DNA from: Lachnospiraceae bacterium UBA3711
GTDB taxonomy: Bacteria; Bacillota; Clostridia; Lachnospirales; Lachnospiraceae
NCBI GenBank assembly: GCA_002371345.1
Contig: DFHY01000085.1
Location: forward strand, 1-53,830
Reading direction: 5' to 3'
DNA length: 53,830 nt
In this document: piece after piece, positions 41,261 through 51,800 of the stretch
How the letters are laid out: each line of letters begins with the position of its first letter
Position numbering within the stretch: the first letter of the stretch is position 1
Position numbers and translations under genes: made by a program
The notes under the pieces: generated by a model
Databases searched by the model: none
What the model was told of the DNA's origin: nothing
Seen by the model: only the letters and a program-made list of their open reading frames with translations

Positions 41261-41279
41261 CATAGCCGGCAGGTTTTTG
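41240..41279. terminator. Terminator-like hairpin enclosing a promoter
   Basis: CAAAAACCTGC (41240-41250) is perfectly complementary to GCAGGTTTTTG (41269-41279). The stem ends in T5 on either strand, so it can act as a terminator for the preceding gene in either direction. Confidence 0.6.
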
Positions 41280-41318
41280 GTACCGGCCAATCATAAAGAG
41301 CAGGAGATAGATATAAAT

Positions 41319-42416
41319 ATGAAATTAGGAATCGTCGGACTTCCGAACGTAGGCAAGAGTACACTGTTCAATTCACTCACGAAGGCGGGAGCGGAGTCAG
41401 CAAACTATCCGTTCTGCACCATAGATCCGAATGTTGGCGTGGTGCCGGTGCCGGATGAGAGGCTGAAGCTTCTGGGGGACTTCTACCAGTCGAAGAAGGT
41501 GACTCCGGCTGTTGTTGAGTTTGTGGATATCGCGGGCCTTGTGAAGGGCGCTTCGAAGGGTGAGGGCCTGGGCAACCAGTTCCTGGCGAATATCCGCGAG
41601 TGTGACGCTATTGTTCATGTAGTGCGCTGCTTCGAGGACGCGAATGTCGTTCATGTGGACGGCAGCGTCGATCCGGTGCGGGATATCGAGACTATAGATC
41701 TGGAACTGATATTCGCCGATCTCGAGGTGCTTGAGAGGCGGATGACACGTGTCGGACGTTCAGCCAGAAATGACAAGGACGCAGCGGCGGAGCTTGCCAT
41801 GATGCAGCGTCTCAAGGCGCATCTTGAGGAAGGGAAGAAGGCGATCTCATTTGAGAGGAAGAATGAGACTGAGGAAGCGCTTCTTGCCGAGTATGGTCTT
41901 CTGACCGACAAGCCGGTGATTTTCGCCGCCAATGTGGCTGAGGACGACGCGGCGGATGACGGCGCAAACAACCCTCATGTGCAGGCCGTGAGATCGCATG
42001 CGAAGGAGACGGACTCCGAGGTCTTTGTGGTGTGCGCCCAGATTGAGGAGGAGATCTCCGAGCTTGACGATGACGAGAAGCAGATGTTCCTGGAGGACAT
42101 GGGGCTTACCGAGTCTGGCCTTGATAAGCTCATACGCGCCAGCTACAGTCTGCTCGGCCTCATGAGCTTCCTGACTGCAGGCGAGAAGGAGACGAGGGCG
42201 TGGACCATCAGGAAGGGAACAAAGGCGCCTCAGGCAGCGGGAAAGATTCACACAGACTTTGAGAGGGGATTCATCAGGGCAGAGGTTGTCAACTATAAGG
42301 ATCTTCTGGAGTCGGGATCGCTTGCTGCGGCACGCGACAAGGGAATAGTCCGCCTCGAGGGAAAAGACTATGTGGTTCAGGATGGAGACGTAATCCTGTT
42401 CAGGTTCAATGTCTGA
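41319..42416 (+). CDS. ychF: YchF/OLA1-family ATPase/GTPase
   Basis: A 365-residue Obg-like P-loop protein of exactly the usual length. P-loop GLPNVGKSTLFNSLT, G3 DIAGLVKGASKGEGLGNQFL, the G4 region FAANVAEDD (which in this family favours ATP), a coiled-coil insertion (about residues 135-200) and the C-terminal TGS domain are visible. It binds ribosomes and the proteasome-like or stress machinery in other bacteria. GGAG lies 12 bases upstream. Confidence 0.96.
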   Translation: MKLGIVGLPNVGKSTLFNSLTKAGAESANYPFCTIDPNVGVVPVPDERLKLLGDFYQSKKVTPAVVEFVDIAGLVKGASKGEGLGNQFLANIRECDAIVHVVRCFEDANVVHVDGSVDPVRDIETIDLELIFADLEVLERRMTRVGRSARNDKDAAAELAMMQRLKAHLEEGKKAISFERKNETEEALLAEYGLLTDKPVIFAANVAEDDAADDGANNPHVQAVRSHAKETDSEVFVVCAQIEEEISELDDDEKQMFLEDMGLTESGLDKLIRASYSLLGLMSFLTAGEKETRAWTIRKGTKAPQAAGKIHTDFERGFIRAEVVNYKDLLESGSLAAARDKGIVRLEGKDYVVQDGDVILFRFNV

Positions 42417-42429
42417 GAAGGTATAAGAC

Positions 42430-43308
42430 ATGTCAATTGAGTTTCCCAATCTTGGGATTCATTTCAGCCATGTCATCCGGACGGTATATATATTTTCATT
42501 TCCGGTGGCAGTATACGGAATCACTATGGCGCTCGGGATCCTGATGGGGCTTCTGACAGCGACATGGGCGGCGAAAAAGACAGGCCAGAATCCTGACGAC
42601 TACACGAATATAGCGCTGCTCGGCATCGTGCTGGGACTTATCGGAGCCCGGACATACTATGTGATATTCAGCTGGGACTATTACAGTGCCCACCCAGGTG
42701 AGATACTTGACTTCAGAGGCGGGGGGCTTGCGCTGTACGGCTCGCTGATCGGGGCCGTGGCGGCGGTGTTGATCTACTGCAGAATCAAACGCCTCAGAGT
42801 TCTGCTGGTGCTTGATACAGCCTGCCTCGGGATGGTTACCGGACAGATTATCGGACGCTGGGGCAACTTCTTCAACAGGGAAGCATTCGGAGAATATACG
42901 AATGGTCTGTTCGCGATGCGCCTGCCTGTGGATTCCGTGCGGGCGGGTGAGGTGACCGAGCTCATGCGTGAGCATGAGGTCAAAATGGACGGTGTCTCAT
43001 ATATACAGGTTCATCCGACTTTTCTGTATGAATCATTGTGGAATCTCGGTGTGCTTGCTGTCCTGATATGGGTTACTATAAAAGGGAAAAAGAAGTTCGA
43101 CGGAGAGATATTTCTGCTGTACCTTCTGCTCTATGGAGCCGGGAGGTTCTGGATAGAAGGACTGAGAACAGACCAGCTTCTGATATGGGGCACTCATATC
43201 GCTGTTTCGCAGGTACTTGCGGCGATTCTTGCTGTCGTATCAGCAATACTGATCATAGTGATGAGACGTGTCTGCCGGAAGAGAATGGATAAGGGAGAAA
43301 ACAGGTAA
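42430..43308 (+). CDS. lgt: Prolipoprotein diacylglyceryl transferase
   Basis: A 292-residue membrane enzyme with about seven helices that attaches diacylglycerol to the lipobox Cys of prolipoproteins (such as the one at 3210). The signature GRWGNFFNREAFG and the early RTYYVIFSWDYY match. It lies 13 bases after ychF, so it may share its promoter. Confidence 0.94.
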   Translation: MSIEFPNLGIHFSHVIRTVYIFSFPVAVYGITMALGILMGLLTATWAAKKTGQNPDDYTNIALLGIVLGLIGARTYYVIFSWDYYSAHPGEILDFRGGGLALYGSLIGAVAAVLIYCRIKRLRVLLVLDTACLGMVTGQIIGRWGNFFNREAFGEYTNGLFAMRLPVDSVRAGEVTELMREHEVKMDGVSYIQVHPTFLYESLWNLGVLAVLIWVTIKGKKKFDGEIFLLYLLLYGAGRFWIEGLRTDQLLIWGTHIAVSQVLAAILAVVSAILIIVMRRVCRKRMDKGENR

Positions 43309-43327
43309 GCTCTTCTCTGACAGCTAT

Positions 43328-43348
43328 AGACATCAGCTTCGGATGTCT
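43328..43348 (+). repeat. Leader hairpin before the mreB-like gene
   Basis: AGACATC (43328-43334) and GATGTCT (43342-43348) pair around a seven-base loop. An outer CTGACAG can pair with CTGTCAG (43347-43353) instead, so two structures compete. It ends about 25 bases before the start codon. Confidence 0.35.
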
Positions 43349-43377
43349 GTCAGGAGGCTTAGGAAGGGATTATAGAT

Positions 43378-44358
43378 ATGGCAGTAACAGATGTGGGAAT
43401 AGACCTCGGCACATGCAGCATTCTCGTGTATGTGCGGGGCAGAGGAGTGGTCCTGAAGGAGCCGTCCGTCGCGGCGTATGACCGTGATGAGGACAAGATC
43501 CGGGCGATCGGCGAGGAAGCGCGGATCCAGCTGTCCCGCGCCGCGGGAAACCTCACGCAGATCCAGCCGCTTGAGAATGGGATCATTGCGGACTATGTGG
43601 TGACGGAGCAGATGCTTCGCTATTTTATCCAGAAGGCTGTCGGCAGGCTGTCTTTCCGCAAGCCCCGCGTCAGCATCTGCATTCCTGTAGGCCTGACTCA
43701 GGTGGAGCGGCAGGCGGTGGAGGACGCGGCCTATCAGGCGGGAGCACGCGACGTCCATATGGTAGAGGAGCCGATCGCTGCTGCTCTCGGAGCAGGGATA
43801 GATTTCTCGAAGCCGTGCGGGAACATGATCGTGGATATCGGCGGAGGAAGCACTAATGTCGCGATTCTTTCAATGGACGGCATCGTCGTGAGCACACGTG
43901 TCAAGGTCGGCGGAAATGACTATGACGAGGCTATTATCCGCTATGTCAGAACACAGTTCGGCGTAGTGATCGAAAAGGCCGCTGCCGAGGAGATCAAGAT
44001 GCAGGTCGGAACTGTCTATGAACGACCCGAGGAGCGTTTCCTGGAGTTCATAGGAAGGGACATAGAGACCGGTCTGCCGAAGAAGGTGCGCATCAGCTCG
44101 GAGGACTGCAGGCTGGCATGCCGTGAGCTGACGGGGAGAGTAGTTGAGGCCGTTCACAGCGTACTCGAGAAAACGCCTCCTGAGCTTGCTTCAGATGTGG
44201 TTAGCCGAGGCATAGTTCTTGTGGGAGGCGGATGCCTGATAGACGGGCTCGAGGAACTCCTGGAGTCCAGAACGGGCGTTAATGTCGTGACGGCCGATGA
44301 TCCGCTCTGCGCTGTCGCTATAGGGACGGGGCGGTATGCGGAGCTGGTGCTTGAGTAA
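43378..44358 (+). CDS. MreB/Mbl-family rod-shape actin homologue
   Basis: A 326-residue actin-fold protein. Phosphate 1 loop GIDLGTCSILVYVRGRG, the VEEPIAAALGAGIDF segment, phosphate 2 MIVDIGGGSTNVAIL and the adenosine motif GIVLVGGGCLIDGL are present. It polymerises on the inner membrane and guides wall synthesis. No mreC or mreD is adjacent, so it resembles the stand-alone Mbl/MreBH type more than the mreBCD operon. Confidence 0.92.
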   Translation: MAVTDVGIDLGTCSILVYVRGRGVVLKEPSVAAYDRDEDKIRAIGEEARIQLSRAAGNLTQIQPLENGIIADYVVTEQMLRYFIQKAVGRLSFRKPRVSICIPVGLTQVERQAVEDAAYQAGARDVHMVEEPIAAALGAGIDFSKPCGNMIVDIGGGSTNVAILSMDGIVVSTRVKVGGNDYDEAIIRYVRTQFGVVIEKAAAEEIKMQVGTVYERPEERFLEFIGRDIETGLPKKVRISSEDCRLACRELTGRVVEAVHSVLEKTPPELASDVVSRGIVLVGGGCLIDGLEELLESRTGVNVVTADDPLCAVAIGTGRYAELVLE

Positions 44359-44379
44359 GGCGGAATTGGTTCCGGATCA

Positions 44380-44410
44380 GAAACTGCGGAGGGAGTTCTC
44401 TGCAGTTTTT
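44380..44410 (+). terminator. Terminator of the mreB-like gene
   Basis: AAACTGC (44381-44387) and GCAGTTT (44402-44408) with inner GGA/TCT pairs, then T5. A TATGAT for recD2 (44413-44418) follows directly. Confidence 0.7.
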
Positions 44411-44451
44411 GTTATGATTACAGTACGGAACACACTATAGAGAACAGAAAA

Positions 44452-46815
44452 ATGGACACAGTCAGAGGATATGTCGAGCATATAACATTCCGGAATGAGG
44501 AGAACGGATATACGGTTCTGTCCCTGTCGGATCCCGAGCTTGAGAAGAAGGGACTCGAGAGTGTATTCACGGCGGTCGGTTCGCTTCCCGAGGTAGGCGT
44601 TGGCGAACTTCTGGAGCTGGGCGGCAGCTGGAGCGCGCATCCGGTATATGGCGAGCAGTTTAAGATATCTTCTTTCGAGATTCGCCGGCCGGAGGACACC
44701 GCGGCTGTTGAGAGATATCTGGGTTCCGGAATGATCAGCGGCGTCAGGGAAGCGCTTGCGCACCGTATAGTTAAGACGTTCGGTGAAGACACGCTGCGGA
44801 TCCTGGATGAAGAGCCGGAGAGACTGGCTGAGATCAAAGGAATATCAAAATCCAAGGCACGTGACATTGCCGCCCAGCTGTACGAGAAGCGCGACCTCAG
44901 GGACGGACTGCTGTTTCTGGCGAAGTATCATATTCCGAATACACTTGCCCTGAAGATATGGAAGCAGTATGGTCCGGATATCTATTCAATTCTGAGAGAG
45001 AATCCATATAAGCTGGCGGATGACGTACGGGGGATCGGGTTCAGGACCGCGGATGAGATAGCTGCCCAGGCAGGCATCCCGATGGACTCCAGGTTCCGTA
45101 TAAACAGCGCCATTCTGTATACACTGGAAAATGCCTCTGCTGAAGGAAGTCTGTATCTGCCAAGAGATATTCTGATCCGCAGAACGAAGAGCATACTCGG
45201 ATTCCGGGATGCCTATGACGCCTATATGCCTCGGGAGGACGACGCTCTGGTACCCGAGGCTCTGGAAGGGACGAATGACCCTGTAGGCGCCGGTATTCTG
45301 GACCTTGCTGTTGAGAAGAAGGTTATACTCAAGACCGAGGAGGATGAAAGCCGGGTCTACACATCAAGGGCGTATTATACACAGATGCGTGTGGCGAGGA
45401 TGCTGCTTGAGAGGAATCTCACGATGCCCTGCCAGATCGAGGAAGCCAGGATGAAGGCGGTGGAGGCCGCGTCCGAATCGGGATATGAGCTGGACGAGCG
45501 CCAGCTGGAGGCTGTGGCCCTGGCGCAGCGCTGCTGTCTGCTGATCCTCACCGGCGGGCCCGGAACAGGTAAAACGACCACAATCAATACCATGATCCGC
45601 GTCTTCGAGGCGGACGGACTGACCATAGAGCTTGCTGCGCCGACAGGGAGGGCAGCCAAGCGGATGACGGAGGCGACCGGACGCAGGGCGCGCACGATTC
45701 ACCGGCTTCTCGAGGTCAGCGGAGATCCCGATGATGTGCTGATCTTCAATAAAGATATGGATAATCCGCTGGATGCGGACGTTATAATAGTCGATGAGAT
45801 GTCCATGGTTGATCTGTATCTGTTCCAGTCGCTGCTCAGGGCTGTTGTTCCGGGAACGCGGCTGATCATGGTGGGTGACGCCGACCAGCTGCCGAGCGTG
45901 GGACCGGGACGTGTTCTGAGAGACATGATCGCGTCGGGGCAGATCAGCACAGTGACATTAAAACGCATCTTTCGTCAGGCTTTGCAGAGTGATATCGTGG
46001 TTAACGCCCACAAGATAAATGAGGGCGTTCATCCTGTATTGAGCAACAAAAGTCCTGATTTCTTCTTCATCAGACAGCTTGACCCCGGCACAATAATCGG
46101 AACCGCGATCAAGCTTGTGAGGGATAATCTGCCGCGATACCTGAATGTTCCCGGGACAGAGATACAGGTGATGGCTCCGATGAAAAAAGGAGTTCTCGGC
46201 GTAAACAATCTCAACAGGATCATGCAGGAGTATCTGAACCCGGCCTCTCCTGACAAGGATGAGTACACACGCGGCGATACGCTGTTCAGAGAGGGCGACC
46301 GCGTCATGCAGGTGCGCAACAATTACCAGATTGAATGGATACAGCGCGGAAGGCACGGAGCTGAGCTCGACTCGGGAGCGGGAGTGTTCAACGGGGATAT
46401 GGGAATACTCCGGCGGATAGATTCATTTTCGGAACGGCTGACCGTAGTGTTCGATGATGATCGATATGTAGAATATGAATTCGGAGAGCTGGACCAGCTG
46501 GAGCTGTCATATGCCGTGACGATACACAAGGCGCAGGGAAGCGAGTACCCCGCGGTAGTAATACCCCTTCTGAGGGGGCCGAGGATGCTGATGAACCGGA
46601 ACCTTTTGTATACGGCCATCACCCGCGCCAGGAGAATAGTGGTGCTGATAGGCGATCCGGAGGTCATGAATGACATGATTGACAACACCAGCGAGACGAA
46701 GCGGTATACAGGCCTTGACCTGTATATGCGGGAATCGGCCCTGGATACTCAGGAGCCTGAAGACTTCAATCCCGGATGGATAGATCCTGATGATCCCTTC
46801 GCGGGATTGGATTAA
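44452..46815 (+). CDS. recD2: RecD2-type ATP-dependent DNA helicase
   Basis: A 787-residue 5'-3' helicase, without RecBC genes nearby. The N-terminal OB and HhH-like domain (GISKSKARDIAAQLYEK) covers residues 1-230. The core has Walker A LTGGPGTGKTTTINTMI, APTGRAAKRM, the motif II VDEMSMVD and QLPSVGPG, and the UvrD_C_2 end HKAQGSEYPAVV. It acts in repair and recombination. Confidence 0.96.
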   Translation: MDTVRGYVEHITFRNEENGYTVLSLSDPELEKKGLESVFTAVGSLPEVGVGELLELGGSWSAHPVYGEQFKISSFEIRRPEDTAAVERYLGSGMISGVREALAHRIVKTFGEDTLRILDEEPERLAEIKGISKSKARDIAAQLYEKRDLRDGLLFLAKYHIPNTLALKIWKQYGPDIYSILRENPYKLADDVRGIGFRTADEIAAQAGIPMDSRFRINSAILYTLENASAEGSLYLPRDILIRRTKSILGFRDAYDAYMPREDDALVPEALEGTNDPVGAGILDLAVEKKVILKTEEDESRVYTSRAYYTQMRVARMLLERNLTMPCQIEEARMKAVEAASESGYELDERQLEAVALAQRCCLLILTGGPGTGKTTTINTMIRVFEADGLTIELAAPTGRAAKRMTEATGRRARTIHRLLEVSGDPDDVLIFNKDMDNPLDADVIIVDEMSMVDLYLFQSLLRAVVPGTRLIMVGDADQLPSVGPGRVLRDMIASGQISTVTLKRIFRQALQSDIVVNAHKINEGVHPVLSNKSPDFFFIRQLDPGTIIGTAIKLVRDNLPRYLNVPGTEIQVMAPMKKGVLGVNNLNRIMQEYLNPASPDKDEYTRGDTLFREGDRVMQVRNNYQIEWIQRGRHGAELDSGAGVFNGDMGILRRIDSFSERLTVVFDDDRYVEYEFGELDQLELSYAVTIHKAQGSEYPAVVIPLLRGPRMLMNRNLLYTAITRARRIVVLIGDPEVMNDMIDNTSETKRYTGLDLYMRESALDTQEPEDFNPGWIDPDDPFAGLD

Positions 46816-46837
46816 AGTGCGCGACTCCGTCGCATTT

Positions 46838-46863
46838 GCTTCAGGGCTTTTGCCCCTTACATC
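46838..46863 (-). repeat. Inverted copy of the dispersed repeat
   Basis: The reverse complement matches 9275-9300 at 24 of 26 bases (core CAAAAGCCCTGAAGC). It lies in the gap after recD2, close to a small hairpin GCGAC-TCC-GTCGC at 46821-46833. Confidence 0.6.
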
Positions 46864-46977
46864 AACAAATGCATAAGTAACTTTACTTTATAACCACAGG
46901 AAGCGGCCCGGAGCGCGGTAATATTTGGTTCTGATGCCAATTGCTTCAGAACAGGGAACATCATACAATCAGATCTG

Positions 46978-47007
46978 AAGAGACTCACAGTACGTGGGCC
47001 TCTTTTT
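46978..47007 (+). terminator. Terminator-like hairpin upstream of the kinase gene
   Basis: AAGAG-A-CTCAC pairs with GTGGG-C-CTCTT (one A/C mismatch, G-T pair) around AGTAC, then T5. Because it lies before the GTG 47050 start, it may terminate transcription from upstream or be an attenuator. Confidence 0.55.
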
Positions 47008-47049
47008 GCATTTATCCGGATGATCCGTGATCTGAGAGGAGGTGCCATT

Positions 47050-48732
47050 GTGCAGGTGGGAGAGGTTCTTGCCGGAAAATACAGGATATTGAAGCGGCTT
47101 GGCGAGGGCGGCGAGGGAAGCGTATATCTGGCGGTCCATATGCAGACAGAGATGCTGTGGGCGGTCAAGGAGATCCGTGTGAGGAGGGAGCCGGGAGATG
47201 CTGCCCCGTGCCATGAGCTTCAGATGATGAAGCGTCTGAAAAACCGCCATCTGCCGCAGATCATTGACGTTATATCGCGTGATGGCAATACCTGCCTTGT
47301 CATGGAATATGTGCGGGGGATTCCGATGAATTACAGATTGAAAAAGGACCGCACGCTTTCATTTAAGGAGGTGCAGGGCATAGCCGAGCAGGTGACGGAT
47401 GCGCTGTGCTACCTTGAGAGCCGCCAGAGTCCTGTATGCCATCTGGACATAAAGCCATCGAACCTTATCAGGAGACCGGACGGACTGATAAAGCTGGTAG
47501 ATTTCGGGTCGGCATGGAAGGAGAGAGAGCCTGTCAGGCATATGGGCACAGACGGATACGCCGCGCCGGAACAATATCTGGAAGGAGGTGCGGAGCCGGA
47601 TGTCCGGACAGACATATACGCTCTGGGCGCCACGATGTACCGCATGATATCGGGAAAGCTCTGGTCGCCGGCGATGCGCGGCAGCAGCGTCCCTAACTGC
47701 CCGGCCCCTGTGTCTGACCTCATTCTCCGCTGCCTTAAGGATGATCCGGCGGAGCGTTTTCAGAGTGCAGCCCTGCTCAGGGTGCAGCTTCGATATCTGA
47801 GAAGAAGGGAAAAAAGGCAGAGGGGAAGGAAACAGGTGCTCGGCGCTCTGGCTATGGCGTTTCCGGCAGCGGCTCTGTGTCTGAACATCCTGCCGTCAGT
47901 CATTGATATTTCGTCGGATGAATCCTGGAATTATGGAAAGCTGATCAGTGAAGCCGGCGTTGTAAGCGAGGAGGAGGGGCAGGAGTACTACAGCAGGGCG
48001 GTTTTCCTGAATCCGGAGAGAAGTGAGGCTTATCTGAGGTATCTGTCCGGAGCCCAGACTGACGGGATCCTGTCTGAAGGTGAAGAGAGATTTCTCCGGG
48101 ATACACTGCATACGGTCCGGCCCGGAGGAGATCAGACATATGAGGAACTGCTGTCGCAGAATCCGCCGGCTTACATCGAGACAGCACTCAATATCGGACT
48201 TGCGTACTGGTACAGCTGCCGCCGTGAGGACAACCGCAGAATAGCTCTGGGGTGGTTTGAGAAGGCAGTCGGGGCAGGAGACGGCTATGGGGAGAGAGAC
48301 ACTGCGTCAGAGGCTGATAAGGACAGGGAGCTGGCCGAACTGTATCTGAGGATGGGGAAAGCTATGGAGAAGTTCAGCTCAGGCAGCACGGAGGACAGTG
48401 CTTTGAACGCTGCGGATTACTGGGAGAATGTCGGAGTGATCCTGAAGAGCGGGGAAAGAAGTATAAAGCGGGAGAACCGGCTGACATGGCTCAGGTTCTG
48501 CAGGGAAGCACTGTGCGCAATACCATTTATTTCCGGCGACCTGTCAAGAGCAGGCGTCGGAAAGGATGAACAGACCAGAAGAATCGGTGATCTGGAGACG
48601 ATGGCGCAGGAGCTTTCAAAACTGCCGTCAGGCAGCAGGATAGAGGAAGAGATAATTGATGATATCCGCAAGGCTGCACTGGCGGCAAGGGAAGCGGCAG
48701 ATCATGAACAGCCGGATATGACAGAAGCGTAA
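47050..48732 (+). CDS. Transmembrane Ser/Thr protein kinase with TPR-like outer domain
   Basis: A 560-residue kinase starting at GTG 47050 behind GGAGG. The kinase domain covers residues about 10-255: GEGGEGSVYLA, Lys40 in WAVKEIR, HLDIKPSNL (His-Leu-Asp replaces His-Arg-Asp, a non-RD kinase), DFGSA and AAPEQY. One helix (about 262-282, GALAMAFPAAALCLNILPSV) follows. The C-terminal half is helical (YYSRAVFLNPERSEAYLRYL, GLAYWYSCRREDNRRIALGWFEKA), like tetratricopeptide repeats. No PASTA domains occur. It sits next to an Ig-type surface protein, which may be its signal source or target. Confidence 0.88.
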   Translation: MQVGEVLAGKYRILKRLGEGGEGSVYLAVHMQTEMLWAVKEIRVRREPGDAAPCHELQMMKRLKNRHLPQIIDVISRDGNTCLVMEYVRGIPMNYRLKKDRTLSFKEVQGIAEQVTDALCYLESRQSPVCHLDIKPSNLIRRPDGLIKLVDFGSAWKEREPVRHMGTDGYAAPEQYLEGGAEPDVRTDIYALGATMYRMISGKLWSPAMRGSSVPNCPAPVSDLILRCLKDDPAERFQSAALLRVQLRYLRRREKRQRGRKQVLGALAMAFPAAALCLNILPSVIDISSDESWNYGKLISEAGVVSEEEGQEYYSRAVFLNPERSEAYLRYLSGAQTDGILSEGEERFLRDTLHTVRPGGDQTYEELLSQNPPAYIETALNIGLAYWYSCRREDNRRIALGWFEKAVGAGDGYGERDTASEADKDRELAELYLRMGKAMEKFSSGSTEDSALNAADYWENVGVILKSGERSIKRENRLTWLRFCREALCAIPFISGDLSRAGVGKDEQTRRIGDLETMAQELSKLPSGSRIEEEIIDDIRKAALAAREAADHEQPDMTEA

Positions 48733-48743
48733 TTGCCATGATT

Positions 48744-48780
48744 TATAGCCAACGTCAAAAGCATTTTGATGTTGACTATA
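48744..48780. terminator. Hairpin between the kinase and surface-protein genes
   Basis: A near-perfect inverted repeat, TATAGCCAACGTCAAAA against TTTTGATGTTGACTATA with loop GCA-like bases and two mismatches. It may end the kinase transcript, though the T-run is inside the stem. Confidence 0.5.
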
Positions 48781-48890
48781 AAGCCTTCGGCAGGATGCGT
48801 ACGGATTCCCGTGTCTCTATCCGGGAGGATGGATCACATAACAACAGCTAAGCTGAGCCGCCGGCTCTGACAACGGACAAGGAGGAGGAC

Positions 48891-51800
48891 ATGGCTAGAA
48901 TTATCAGACTGGTATGTATGACGTTATTTGCGGTGGTATTGATATTCGTATCAGGCATGCTGCCGGCATCCGGCAAAGGGATGCCGGATACGGAATCAGA
49001 GAGTGAGGATCCTGCCGGGATCCTGAAACATGCCGGCGGAGAAGCAGAGTCGGGAACTGTGGGCCGGCCGGTTGGAGAAACAGTACCGGGATCGGGGATA
49101 CAGTCTGAGAGCAATGCAGACTCCGGAACCGGAAAGCAGTCTGAGAGCAGTGAAGGTACCGGTACAGAGACGCAGTCCGAAAGCGGACCGGCCTTCGGGA
49201 CAGAGACGCAGTCTGAGAGCGGACCGGCCTTCGGGACAGAGACGCAGCCTGAGAGCGGACCGCCTTCTGAAACTGAGAAGCAGACAGAGGAGATTCCGGC
49301 GTCAGAATCGGAGACGGAGGAGGCTAAGTGGCCCAGGGGGCTCTATTTGGTGAGGATATACGACGTGGCTGTCAGGATTCCTGAAGGCGGAAGGGTATAT
49401 GATGGGACAGACAGGATAGATATTGAATATAAGTCACAGATCGTACGTGCCGCGGATTCGGCTGACGGGACAGGAGAAGAGGACAAGGCCGCCTGGAAGG
49501 ATGAGGAGGTGCCCCAATACCAGGTGGAGGGCAGCGCGCATCTGGACAGGCCTGACGCGGGAGAGCGGAGAGTTGTATGCAGCTTCAGCCTCAGAACCGA
49601 TTATCCTGAGAACGTCACGCTGGATGAAGCTTCAGTCAGTCCGGACTTAAGCGTGACGGTACAAAAAGCGGTCCTGAGCGTCCGCATCCCTGACGGTGAG
49701 AAGATGTACGGAGATCCTGCGGATATTGAGCATGTTCATTTTGAAGGGGACGGCACTGTCAGAGTCAGCGGATTCGTCAGAGACTCATCAGGGACAGAGA
49801 TTGTACCTCAGGGTTTTGAAAGCCCGCAGATAGATGTTAACCCGGCGGTATTGGAGAGATGGAGCCCGATATATGATACTTCTGCTGAAACGCCTGATAG
49901 TGAGACAAGGGTAAAGGAATACCTTCACGCACTGGTCCTCAGACATTATCCGGATGGCAGGGTCACGGGCAACCCTACCGGTAATTATGTCTTCTGTGAC
50001 AACCCTGAGGATGAGCGTTATGCCGGCGGATCTGTCACCGTCACAAGAGCGCCGGCCGAAAGAGGAGCGGACTATGTGCTGAGGGGGGATAAGGGGGCTT
50101 ATGCCGACGGTCCTGACGGAAGTGTGATTGTAAGGTCATCTTCGTCACTGCGGGCTGACCCTGTTCCGGGACATGGCTATAACACAGGGGCGAAGCTTGC
50201 GGATATTCAGTCGGACGGGAGCTTCTCGTTCCGTCTGGAGATGAGAAGTCCTGATGGAAGGCTGGAGGCGGATTCGCTGGAAGAGAAGGTCAGATACCGT
50301 GCTGACGCAAATGCTCCGGAGGCTGACATCAGGGTGATCGGAGCGTCTTCATCAGGCGGCCTGCTGTTCTCCGCCTCATCAGCTTCTATATCCATCAGTG
50401 TTCCCGATGATGATATCAGCGGACTGGATCTGATTCAGTACAGGATTCTGTCCGGACCGGTGGAATCCGACGCGGTAAGGGCTGCCATGAGCGGCAGCCC
50501 GGGGCTTACATCCGGCTCTGAGTGGAGACAGGCCGGGAAGAATGAAAGAGTGGACTTAAGCGGTAACGGTATATATGCTGTAGAGACCAGAACAAGCGAT
50601 AAGGTTGGAAATACAAGCCTTTCCCGAAGTTCTGCCGTTGTCATAGACACGGAAAAGCCGGGGATTGAGATAACCGGAGTCGAGGACGGAAGCGCCAACG
50701 CGTCTGATGTCATCGTCAAAGCGCAATGCCATGATCCGTCTTTTCTGCCGGGATCGCTCAAGGCGCAGCTGTCGGCGGACTTCGGCGGTGTCAGGCCAAA
50801 GATCAAGATCAGCGACAGCCTTCCTGACGGAGCTGTGTTGTCGATGGATGACTTCCCGAGACAGAGAGAAGCGGACGCAGTATACCATCTGAGTGTGACT
50901 GCCTCAGACCGGGCGGGGAATACAGCGGGAAAGGAGATATCCTTCTCCGTCAACCGTTTTGGATCAAGCTACAGCCTGTCAGGCGAAACATCCGCGATGC
51001 TGAAGGAGTTCTATCATGCCAGGCCATTCGACATCACCTTCCTGGAGACAAATCTGGATAAGGTGGGAGAAGCCAGAATCCTGCTCAGGTCAGGTGATCG
51101 TCTGTCTGAACTCACGGCCGGCTCAGGGATGGCAGTGAGTGAAAGCCGTTCTCAGAATGGGTTCTCACAGTACTCATACACAGTGCCGTCGGCAAACTTC
51201 TCAAAAGACGGTACATATGAGGTTATGCTGCTCACGACAGACAGGGCAGGCAATTCTTCCGACAGTTCCGCCCAGAGACTTCCGGTCAGATTTGCCGTGG
51301 ATTCCACGGCGCCGGAATGTCTTGTGACCGGAATACGCCCTGAGGGAAGATACAAGGAGAAGGAACTGACCGCCGTCATAGAGATACGGGACAACCTGGC
51401 GCTGGAGAGCGCCGAGACCTATGTGGATTCAAAGCTGGTGCACCGGATGAAGGATAAGGAGCTCCGTGAAAGAGGGGGAATTGTCAAGCTGACACTGTCT
51501 GGCAGGGAAAACTGGCAGACGGTCCAGGTACATGCTGCGGACAAAGCCGGCAATGAGTTCTGGACTCAGGAGATTCCGGTCTATATCTCACAGGAGAATC
51601 CGGAGAGTGCTGAGAAATATCGGAAGCGGAGACTGAGCGCGCAGCAGATCGATCAGATCCGAAGGGAAATTGAGCGCCTTCGCGGCATATTCGTAAAGAA
51701 AGGATGGCTGCCCGGAAAGCCCGCGGCTGAAGGTCCGGGAATCGTGAGAAACCTGTATCGTGCGCAGAGCAGAAAGGACTATCAGCTGTCTCCGGGTATC

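Noticed and set aside
49164..49268. CRISPR array
   Set aside because: The repeats are contiguous, in frame and lack unique spacers; they encode a protein stalk.
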